Shown here one piece after another: positions 6,418 to 14,500 of a DNA stretch of 20,880 bases. How positions within the stretch are numbered: the stretch's first letter is position 1; every line of letters begins with the position of its first letter. The stretch is from a virus, in IMG/VR virus record IMGVR_UViG_3300042549_000407, positions 1 to 20,880 of that record; one strand, given 5' to 3'. The position numbers and the translations under genes are program-made. The notes below the pieces were generated by a model. That model ran no database searches. It saw only the letters and a program-made list of their open reading frames with translations, and was not told where the DNA came from.

Positions 6418-6885
6418 TTAGAGTCCAGACATCCTAATGATTTCGTCCAGTTCTTCCTTGCTGTTTGCATTTACTAGCTTGTGCATAACACTGTCATTGT
6501 GACCAGGAGATGATCCTGATTCAACAGCATTAGTCATTCGCCTGTATGCAGCAGCTTGGGCTGGATCTACATTAGGTGTTGCCTGGTTTTGGTTTGTTTC
6601 AATACCGAATACATCGGCATAGTCTTCAAGCCATTTAGATACAGACTCTTCAGTTGGGTCTATATCCTGTGGGATAAATGAAGCAATTTTGCCATTTACC
6701 CCGCGACTTTCGAGGGCATCTTTGATTGCTCGTTCTCTTTGCGCTTTGTTAAGATTTTCAAACTGTGCCTTTAGTTCAGCCAGTTCCTTATCTTTTTGCT
6801 TAGTAGCCTTACGCAGTTGTTTTACAAGGTCATTGCTGCTGTCTTCGAAATCGAAGTCATCATCCTCGTAGTCATAATTGGACAT
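6418..6885 (-). CDS. Probable capsid scaffolding protein
   Basis: The protein has 155 residues. It has a very acidic start (MSNYDYEDDDFDFEDSSNDL), a charged helical, probably coiled-coil, region at about 18-60 (LRKATKQKDKELAELKAQFE), a linker rich in Gln, Asn and Pro, and a helical end (NANSKEELDEIIRMSGL). This composition and the position immediately before the major capsid gene fit phage scaffolds, which guide shell assembly and leave before or during packaging. The ATG is preceded by GGGAGAAGGACCT. There is no protease gene in the window. The assignment rests on composition and position, since scaffolds diverge quickly. Confidence 0.72.
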   Translation of the reverse strand: MSNYDYEDDDFDFEDSSNDLVKQLRKATKQKDKELAELKAQFENLNKAQRERAIKDALESRGVNGKIASFIPQDIDPTEESVSKWLEDYADVFGIETNQNQATPNVDPAQAAAYRRMTNAVESGSSPGHNDSVMHKLVNANSKEELDEIIRMSGL

Positions 6886-7012
6886 AGGTCCTTCTCCCGT
6901 TCTTTGTTAGATTGACGCAGGCCTCACAGTCACCTTGGGGCGGGTGGTGTGGCTCCTACTACTGGTATTGTTGTCGCTCCACTAGGCCAGTCGTTCTAGT
7001 GGCAGGCTTTAT
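6886..7012 (-). other. 127-base intergenic gap upstream of the scaffold gene
   Basis: This is the longest stretch without an assigned gene. It holds the inverted repeat at 6979-7002 and the scaffold ribosome site (GGGAGAAGGA just before 6885). Short open frames occur but none has a start codon with a ribosome site. No longer gene-free stretch exists in the window. Confidence 0.7.
6979..7002 (-). promoter_or_regulatory. Inverted repeat upstream of the scaffold-capsid genes
   Basis: A perfect 7-base inverted repeat, CCACTAG and CTAGTGG, with a 10-base loop lies in the longest intergenic gap of the window. It could be a 5' leader hairpin of the capsid transcript or an operator. No U-tract follows it. 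Confidence 0.45.
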
Positions 7013-7041
7013 TTATAGAGCGCCAGCTCGATCTCTGGCGA
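7012..7041 (-). promoter_or_regulatory. Candidate sigma70-like promoter for the scaffold-capsid unit
   Basis: On the minus strand TATAAA (7017-7012) matches five of six positions of the -10 box. TCGCCA (7041-7036), 18 bases upstream, matches four of six of the -35 box. Transcription would start near 7005, just before the hairpin at 7002-6979, giving a leader of about 120 bases before the scaffold ATG. The match is modest and could be chance in an A+T-rich stop-codon region. Confidence 0.3.
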
Positions 7042-8479
7042 TTGCACCCATACCAGACCTACCGCTAAATGCGGAGGTTTCTAGTTCGGTTAACTTCTTG
7101 CGCTGTCTTTGCGCTTCTACTTGACCAGGAAGGTTGAAGATTTCCTGTTCTGCAGTTGCCTGTGTATAAGGATTCTGCTTGTAAATATCTGCTAGTTGTG
7201 ATGCACGTGGAACGATTTGTGCTGCAGTCTGGTAACCCTGATCTGCCTGTTCCTTGGTAACACCATAGCGTTGTAGATATTCAGCATCTGCAGCGCTTGT
7301 AGTTAGACCAGCACGTACTGCTGCTCCACCGATTTCTGCTGCTGTTACCTTGCGCTTGATATCCTCGATAGCCTTAGATGGATCGAGTGTGTACGCCAAG
7401 ATATCTCCCTGAGAGATACCTGGGTAAAATGTTTTGAGAGCTTGGGCTACCTCTGGGTTAGCATTAAGTACACGCTTTTGTGCGGTAGAGATACGGTCTT
7501 CAAGTTCTACATCGCTAACATCATTTCCAATTAGTTTTTCAAATCCCTCTTGACGACCCATCTCACCACGTGTGTAATAAGATTCTGGTAGTCCATAGCG
7601 ACGCATAATGTCTTGGTAAGCATCTTCCTTTGCAATATATTCTGCTTCTGACAAAGCGCGAAGACCTTTGTTGATGCGCTGAGCGTTAGCTGCAAAACGC
7701 TTCTTGTAGGAATCTGTTTGACGCAAGCGAAGCGTGAACTCTGCAGGTGAGATACCTTCTTCAATAAAACTCTTAAGTTCTGGCACTAGACCACCAATAC
7801 CTAAATCATTAAACTGTTGGTATAGCAAGTCATAAGCAGATTTTCTTTGCGCTTCTTGCGCTCCACTTTTTGCAAGAACTCTAGTAGTTCCATTTGAAAG
7901 TACCGCTGTTACATCACCAGTTGTTGGGTCTGAATAAGTACTAACAATCGTTACACCTGGAGGCAAATCGCCAAAACCAGAAGTGCCACCACCACCGCCA
8001 CCACCGCCACCTTTGGTAGTAATTGTTACATTTCCATTAGCGTCTTGTGTGAAAGTTGCTCCAAACTTTGCATACCCAAGACCACCGTCTTCATCTCCTT
8101 GCGGTTTAGCAACCACCATTTGTTGGCTTCCATCAGGATTTGTAATAATTTTGTATCCAATAACACTTGGATCATTGCCAAAAAATCGTCGAAATTGCTC
8201 TGGAATTGGACCTACTGTAAAACCTTGTTCAATAAAGTATTCTTGATCTGCAACGCTTGGGTCTCCCTTTGGAAGTTCACCACCAATAGGTGCAAATAAA
8301 TTTGACTCTGCTTCATTAGGAATTGTACGATCTATTCCAAGGGTTGCAGATGCTTCGTCAAGGGCAGCGCTAACTTCTGCTGCAGTTACTTTGCTTGTAT
8401 CAGTACCTGCACCAGCAACAGATGGAGCACCAGTACCTGTTTCATCAAACTGCATCACATCTGGATTTAATCTAACCAT
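7013..8479 (-). CDS. Large virion-associated protein with poly-glycine linker, unknown function
   Basis: The protein has 488 residues. Residues 1-156 are mixed and linker-like, then nine consecutive glycines at 157-165 separate them from the rest. The second half is helical: SAYDLLYQQFNDLGI, FIEEGISPAEFTLRLRQTDS, YKKRFAANAQRINKG, EDAYQDIMRRYGLPESYY. The segment EFTLRLRQTDSYKKRF resembles segments in the neighbouring 758-aa protein (QFINLLENTNWFKT, FEALLRTDPRFKGT), suggesting a shared module. The C-terminus is basic (QRQRKKLTELET, GAIARDRAGAL). It starts two bases after the stop of the 758-aa gene, and the Shine-Dalgarno is weak, so coupling is likely. An internal or ejected virion protein is the best guess; no enzyme motif is seen. 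Confidence 0.8.
   Translation of the reverse strand: MVRLNPDVMQFDETGTGAPSVAGAGTDTSKVTAAEVSAALDEASATLGIDRTIPNEAESNLFAPIGGELPKGDPSVADQEYFIEQGFTVGPIPEQFRRFFGNDPSVIGYKIITNPDGSQQMVVAKPQGDEDGGLGYAKFGATFTQDANGNVTITTKGGGGGGGGGTSGFGDLPPGVTIVSTYSDPTTGDVTAVLSNGTTRVLAKSGAQEAQRKSAYDLLYQQFNDLGIGGLVPELKSFIEEGISPAEFTLRLRQTDSYKKRFAANAQRINKGLRALSEAEYIAKEDAYQDIMRRYGLPESYYTRGEMGRQEGFEKLIGNDVSDVELEDRISTAQKRVLNANPEVAQALKTFYPGISQGDILAYTLDPSKAIEDIKRKVTAAEIGGAAVRAGLTTSAADAEYLQRYGVTKEQADQGYQTAAQIVPRASQLADIYKQNPYTQATAEQEIFNLPGQVEAQRQRKKLTELETSAFSGRSGMGAIARDRAGAL
7985..8011 (-). repeat. Poly-glycine codon tract (9 Gly)
   Basis: Nine consecutive glycine codons, mainly GGT and GGC, in the 488-aa protein. The tract is a likely flexible linker between two domains, and a length-variable microsatellite-like site. 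Confidence 0.8.
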
Positions 8480-8481
8480 AA

Positions 8482-10758
8482 TTATCCCTGGAATCCTAAC
8501 TGTTGTAGAACATTAAGCCCAATACCTGAAACCTCTTGACGAGCATTGTTTGTGTACTGCCAACGTGGATCCTTACGTAAGAAGCGCTCCCAATCATAGA
8601 TAGTCATTTCTTTATCAGGACCAATAGCAGAACGTAGCGTCTTGTCATCTAGTCCGATAGTCTGTGGGTTAATCTCAAGTACTGAAGACATAACATTCTT
8701 GTATGGTGAGTAGATAGTCTCTAGGTCAACACCAAGATCTAGCAGTGAGCCAACCTTTTCAGGCAAACCCAACTTTGCTGTCTGGCGAATAACATTCTTA
8801 AAAGTATCTGGTGACTCACCTTGAAGAATCTTTGCAAGCCAAGTCTGAGCTTGGGTTCCAAACTGCTTATCAAAGTCAAGACCATTAGCTGCTGCGGTTG
8901 CCTTCAATGATGCAAGAGCACCACCTGCTGCACCACCCAGGACTTTACCTGGGGCATATGAGAACTTAGCACGGATGAGTCCATCTACTAAAGACGAGCT
9001 TGCGCTAATACCCATAGATAAAGCATTGTTGACTACATCGTCAACTTCATCCTCACCAAGAGTTATACCTAGCGCAAGAGCGCGGTCTACAATTGACTGA
9101 CGAACATCAGCAGTTTGACCTGCTTGCTTAGTTCCTTTGAAGCGTGGATCTGTACGAAGCAATGCCTCAAAGTCTGAAAACTTTAATCCACCTGCATCTG
9201 TAAATACCTTTGCAAGCAGTGGATCATTAGGCTTAATACTACTTGCAGGAATATCAAAGTACTGAGACATCAAGTTAATGTAGTTGCCATATACCCCGTT
9301 AAGGTCATAGCCGTTCTTAAGCAAGTCCTGAACAAACTTACCTTGGCTCTGTCCTGCTCTTTGACGAATCAAAGATGAGAACTTATCTACACTCTCACCG
9401 TTGAGAATAGCGTTTAGCCAAGTATCCTTCTGGTCTGCAAAATCTACATCAAGATCAAAGCCGTTGTTCTGGGCTACACGACGTAGAGTTTGTAGCGCTG
9501 TGCCAGCTTCTCCACCTACGACTGCTGTTCCAAACTTACCAGCACCAGTGACAGCCTTACGAATTTTGACCGTGTCTGCTTCGTTAGCATAGTCATAGAT
9601 ATCCATCGCAAGAGCACGAGCAGATGTATCGTCTAACTCTTTACCTTGGCTAATAGCCTCTTCTTTGAGAGTCTGGATTACCTTTGCAAGACCACGACCA
9701 TACTCAGATGTCTTATCTAATTCAACAAGTTTCTTTTGGTAATCAGGGTCTTCTGTCTTTAACTTGCTGACAAGTGCATCATATTGACGCTTGTAAAATC
9801 CACGCTGACGAATTGGACCAGCCTGTGTCTTAAACCAGTTTGTGTTCTCAAGAAGGTTGATGAATTGATCTTCTGTAAAGTCGTCTTTAGGATCTTCGAC
9901 CTTACCCAATGCCTTGATAAGAAGTGCTTTAAGTTCATCATTACTCTTAAAGATTTCATCAATAGCGCCGTATCTTTTTTCAGCGCCAGCTAAGGCTTTA
10001 GCAAACTGATCTCCAGTAGTTACAGGAGTTACTGCAGTTTCAGTATCACCTGTCGCAGCACCAGTACCAACTACCTTGCCGTCTTTGTACGTCTTACCTT
10101 CTCTTGTTCCAGAGAATAGATTTCCATTAAGGTATGTAATACCATCTGTAACTGTGTAAACTTCTGTTGGTAGTTCTGTTGTATCTGTCTTCTGATTATC
10201 TTTTACTACGGTCTTAGGAGGTGTCTCTGTCTTGGTTGGAGCAGTTACCTTCTTGCCGTTCTTATCCCAAGTTTCGCCATCTAAAGTCCATTGACCTGTG
10301 ACTGAGTTGAGTTTAGCACCTGCTGGCACACCTATAGGACGGTTGTCTGTAGTCGCTGCTTTCTTGGCAGCAAGAGCATCAGCAAGTTTCTTTTGACTTG
10401 CTTTTAGTTGCGCTTCAAGTGCCGTGGTACTTTGCCCTGAATCTGTAGCCTTTTGTATTTGCTCATTAAGAGATTTAATCATTGCTTGAGCAGATTTAGA
10501 ATCAGCCGTTGACTTGGTTGCTGTTGCTTTTCTATTGTAATCAGCCTTGGCTGCATCATTAGCAGACCTGTATGCCTTGAGTTTTGTAGCTTCTGCAGCC
10601 TTTGCTGTGGCAAGAGCAGCCTTTACTTTGGCATAGTTAGGAGACTTTGTTGATGTCTCGTCAAAGGCACGTTGTGCCTTAAGACGTGCGGCCTTGGCTA
10701 CATCGTAGGCTTCTGCTGCACGTTTTACCTGTGGATAGTCTGATGCCTTATACGCCAT
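8482..10758 (-). CDS. Large repeat-containing virion protein, unknown function
   Basis: The protein has 758 residues. Residues 1-135 are an Ala/Lys-rich helical, coiled-coil-like region, followed by a linker (about 136-250). Residues 251-400 are one helical module (RYGAIDEIFKSNDELKALLI, FINLLENTNWFKTQ). Then two copies of a longer unit lie at about 418-565 and 612-756. Copy one has TWLNAILNGESVDKFSSLIR and copy two has TWLAKILQGESPDTFKNVIR at the same relative position. Each copy ends with a variant of the module in the first region (FEALLRTDPRFKGT and WERFLRKDPRWQYT). I remember a similar repeat from large proteins of actinobacterial phages. The ATG shares a base with the upstream stop (TAATG). 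A structural or ejection protein is likely. Confidence 0.82.
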   Translation of the reverse strand: MAYKASDYPQVKRAAEAYDVAKAARLKAQRAFDETSTKSPNYAKVKAALATAKAAEATKLKAYRSANDAAKADYNRKATATKSTADSKSAQAMIKSLNEQIQKATDSGQSTTALEAQLKASQKKLADALAAKKAATTDNRPIGVPAGAKLNSVTGQWTLDGETWDKNGKKVTAPTKTETPPKTVVKDNQKTDTTELPTEVYTVTDGITYLNGNLFSGTREGKTYKDGKVVGTGAATGDTETAVTPVTTGDQFAKALAGAEKRYGAIDEIFKSNDELKALLIKALGKVEDPKDDFTEDQFINLLENTNWFKTQAGPIRQRGFYKRQYDALVSKLKTEDPDYQKKLVELDKTSEYGRGLAKVIQTLKEEAISQGKELDDTSARALAMDIYDYANEADTVKIRKAVTGAGKFGTAVVGGEAGTALQTLRRVAQNNGFDLDVDFADQKDTWLNAILNGESVDKFSSLIRQRAGQSQGKFVQDLLKNGYDLNGVYGNYINLMSQYFDIPASSIKPNDPLLAKVFTDAGGLKFSDFEALLRTDPRFKGTKQAGQTADVRQSIVDRALALGITLGEDEVDDVVNNALSMGISASSSLVDGLIRAKFSYAPGKVLGGAAGGALASLKATAAANGLDFDKQFGTQAQTWLAKILQGESPDTFKNVIRQTAKLGLPEKVGSLLDLGVDLETIYSPYKNVMSSVLEINPQTIGLDDKTLRSAIGPDKEMTIYDWERFLRKDPRWQYTNNARQEVSGIGLNVLQQLGFQG
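8491..9503 (-). repeat. Internal duplication in the 758-aa virion protein
   Basis: Residues about 420-565 and 612-756 align over most of their length with an offset of about 193 residues. TWLNAILNGES aligns with TWLAKILQGES, LLKNGYDLNGVYGNYINLMS with LLDLGVDLETIYSPYKNVMS, and LLRTDPRFKGT with FLRKDPRWQYT. The copies have diverged at protein level, so the duplication is old. The interval covers both copies and the segment between them. Confidence 0.8.
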
Positions 10759-11504
10759 TACTTAACACCTATCGCCGTCTTGAAAGCATCGTAGAGACCA
10801 AAGATTTTATTCTGCTTGGCTTCATCTGTCTTAGCAATTTCCTGATACAAGAACTCTTCTGTGTCAGCACCGCCTGTAGTTGTGGCCTTGGTTGCACCAC
10901 TCTTTGTTTTTGAATACTTAGTTACTACTGGCATAGCCTTTTCGCGTTCAACAGCCTTCTTGTAAATTTCGTTAAACTGCTCTTCTGATAATCCTCGACC
11001 AAGAAGAACTTCCGCTGCTGCAGTTGCACCCTTACGGATTGATGCTTTAGTAGATTGTCTTTCTTGGATGTATGGCTTTGGAACGCCATCGCCTGTTCCA
11101 ATACCAGCTCTAGTGTCAGCAATGTCCTTAAGATAGCTAGTTAAATCAAACTTTTTAGTAGCAAGACGTTGCGGGTCATTGGCCTGAAGCAGTGAGATTT
11201 CAGAACTAAAGTTTCGTGATGCGTCTAAGAAAGCCTCGCGTACTGTTGCGTTGTACTTGCCAGTAACAGGAACTTTATATCCAGCGTTTTTAAGTTGCTG
11301 AGCTAAGGACTTGCGTAAGATATCTGTCATAGCACCATAGTTGGCTATTAACGTTGCCTCAGTTGCCCTAGTTCCTCCAGGCTGTACGCCAAATCCACCT
11401 GCTCCTGGGATTCGTGGACCAGTGCCAGGTGTTGAAGAAGTGATTAACCCACCGCCACCAGTGCCAGCGCCGTAATTAGCGCCAGTTAAACCTAGACCTG
11501 ACAT
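10758..11504 (-). CDS. Unknown virion protein with a possible peptidoglycan-binding-like motif
   Basis: The protein has 248 residues. The first 45 are a Gly-rich, flexible leader (GTGGGGLITSSTPGTGPRIP). The segment LAQQLKNAGYKVPVTGKYNA followed by TVREAFLDASRNF resembles, weakly, the helix-loop-helix of PG-binding-1 domains (L..LGY.VPVTG.Y...T..A). The rest is helical and basic (GLSEEQFNEIYKKAVEREKA), with a Lys/Thr-rich linker and a C-terminal helix. It sits one base after the 1586-aa gene and overlaps the 758-aa gene, so it belongs to the same virion set. Role unknown; the cell-wall link is only a suggestion. Confidence 0.78.
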   Translation of the reverse strand: MSGLGLTGANYGAGTGGGGLITSSTPGTGPRIPGAGGFGVQPGGTRATEATLIANYGAMTDILRKSLAQQLKNAGYKVPVTGKYNATVREAFLDASRNFSSEISLLQANDPQRLATKKFDLTSYLKDIADTRAGIGTGDGVPKPYIQERQSTKASIRKGATAAAEVLLGRGLSEEQFNEIYKKAVEREKAMPVVTKYSKTKSGATKATTTGGADTEEFLYQEIAKTDEAKQNKIFGLYDAFKTAIGVK

Positions 11505-11505
11505 C

Positions 11506-14500
11506 TTAGTTCTCCCTCAAGAAGTTGCTAAACAGAACTGTAAATACTCCGCTAGCGTTTGGATTTGATTGTGCAATTGCTTTTAGTTGTGCAAGTGTTG
11601 ACTCGCGTATTACCTCTCTTGCCTTAACATCGCGCTCACTACGTGAGTTATAGACGTTGTCTTTGGCACTGAGATACTCTTCATAGATAGCAACCATCTT
11701 ACGAATAGAGTTAGTGGCTGGATTGCTAATCTTTGTTTCAGATAGCATACGCTTTAGATCATCATATGCAGCCATACGCTTGACATTGTTACCAGCAGAA
11801 TCTGCAAACTCTTGCTGTAGCAATGGACGTGTAGCCTTAAATTCCTTTGACCAAGCGCTCCATACATCGTTGATGCGAGCACGTTCTGAGTCAGTTGCTG
11901 CAGATTCTAGTGCTTGCTCGTAGCGGTCACGCTCTTGGTAGAAGAAGTACTTAGACTTGGCAACCATTGTTTCCTGTAGGAAGTCACCAACAAGTTTGTT
12001 CTCGCGGTATCCATTGTCCTTAAGGAACTGGTATGCCTCCCAGCTAAAGGTTCCACTCTGTGGGATCAAGAAGGCTGCACCTTCTGGGTATGCCTTAATA
12101 AGATCTTGGTTACCATCAACCCAGTTTGCTGCTGCGTTGCTTGTCTTAAAGTTTGCTTGGAAGACTGGGTCAGATTCATTAAGAACGTATGGCACCTGGT
12201 TTGGATAGTACTTAGTCCAGTCAGCCATAGCATTACCTACAGGATCTGGAGTGTCTTTGTATTCTTCAATAAGCTTTGAGAAAACTTGTTTGAAGTTCAT
12301 ACGTCCATTCTCACGAACCCACTCAGCCATATCTGACTTAAGTGATGTCGTTGGTGATGCAGGCGCAATAAACCCTAAAGCAAATCGTGTCAGCAAAACA
12401 CCACTGATAGTTGCACGTAGTTTCTTTTGATACTCAGCCAACTCACCAGGAGTTGCTGTTGCAGATGGGGTATGCCCACCTGCTTCTAGGTATGTAACTG
12501 CCTTACGGTATGCAGAAGCATACTGTGAATCTCGCTCATCTTGGTCAAGTGCTGAGATAAGACGGTTAACGTGTCCAGGCAATGCTGCTTGGAAAATTGA
12601 TTGACTCTGTCCAATAGAACCAAGTGTGTATTGCTCTGTTGCTTTTACTTCTTTAGCAATCATCGAGATAACTGGAATATCTGATTCAGAGAACAAACCT
12701 GCTGTATTGTAAATTGTCTTTAGTGATACGCCAGCGATTGGACCGCTAAATGTTGGCAACCAAGACTCTGTGTTTGCAGATGGTGTCAACATTTTGAGTG
12801 AAGATCCAAACTGCAATGGCATTGGAGATACGAACTTGTCGCCTAATCCAAAGACGCTTAATGACTTGTTAACCGCTGCATAGACAGGGGCTACACCTGG
12901 ATAGACGAAGTATGCCTCGCCCTGGTCATCGCGTTGCACAAAACCTGTATGTGTTACACCTTCATAAGTCAATGCAATCTTACGCAAAGCCTCTGGGTTG
13001 TAACGAACTGTACGATATAGACGGCGGTAAGCATCTTCTGTAGCACGATAGAAACGTGCAAAGTTACGCATAGACCAAGCCATCTGTGTACGCACATCTG
13101 GGTTATCCACAAATGCTAGTACTCGCTCAACTGCAAGCTTCTCTGACATCTCAACTACGCGACGAGTTGCCTCATCCTTACCAACCTTGGCTGTTAAGTC
13201 ATCTAGGTATGGCTGTAGTTCCTTACGGATGTTAAAGGCTGCGTCAATAACAATCTGGTCACGTGATAGACGTGCATTAGCATCTCCCAGCCAATCCCAT
13301 ACGCGGGTATTGAGATCTGAAATAATGTTTGCAGATTGTGTTGCTGGTATAAATCTAGGACCTGTGATTGATTGAGGCAGGTCTGCACGTTTGGTTGGAA
13401 GCCACTCAAGAGAGAAGTCATCTAACTTAGTAGCAAGGTTTCCTGCTTCATCTGCCTGAACGATTCTACCCAGTAGTTCGTCATTGATAGAACCATCTGC
13501 TCGCCCAAACAAAGCTTTGAGGTCATCATAGATTACCCCTGCGTGTTGGTTAGATGTGTATGTCTCATCAATGTAACGATCAAAACTTTGTCTGTGCTTA
13601 GGTAATACATCTGTATCAATGTGCTTAGATAGAGCTGCAACGAAGCCAGCACGGTCATTACCGAACTGCTTGAGTAGTTTCATACCCTCTGAGCCAATTT
13701 CATCGTTGCCTTTAGCAACAATCTGGAATGCCCAAGCGAGCTTTCCTTCTTGATCCACTGGACTTAGTTGTACAAAAGAACCATACTGACGAGCATAGTC
13801 TTCACCATCAATTGAGAAATCAACGACTCTGCCTTGCTTACGGCTTACCTTGGTAGCGCGTGAGAAGAAATCGTTACCAGCGTTAAGGTTATATGCACCT
13901 TCGCTAGCAGACTTGAGCAGGTTCTCAAAGTCTCCGTGCATTGCAAACTCATATGTAAACTGGTCAAAGTCCTTACCGAACTTACCAATCTGTGCGTCAT
14001 TAAACTTATCACGTAGCAATACTTCAGCAAGTAATTTGCGCTTTGCTAGTTCTTTCTCAGCAGAGTTCTTGAAAGCACCTACTGTTATGACTTCGTTACC
14101 ATCAACGACTTCACGCTTAACGCCATTCTGAATATCTCTGAATTTGCCTAGGATCATTTCCTTATCCTTGGCTTTTGCGTAGCGATTGAACATACCTAGG
14201 GCTAGTTCATCTTCTGTTGTGCGTATCTTTGTAGCAAGACGACGAGATCTAACTACAGATCCAACAGACTTAATGGCACCTCTTCCATTGGAGAGATAGA
14301 AAAGATAATCCTCTAAAGCGTTACGAACTGGGAACCGTGGACCTGCCAAAGTACCTGTAACGAATGTGCTAATAGCATCATCTGCTGCCTTTGAATACTG
14401 AGCACCCCAGACAGAACTGATAACTCCATCACGTGCTGCAAAACGATCTAGTTGCTGTGGAGTAATAAAGGCAGAACGGTCATTGAGTTGATAAACATAG

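Noticed and set aside
7983-8246. Plus-strand frame starting with a poly-proline run
   Set aside because: It is the complement of the poly-glycine codons of the 488-aa gene, and no ribosome site is seen.
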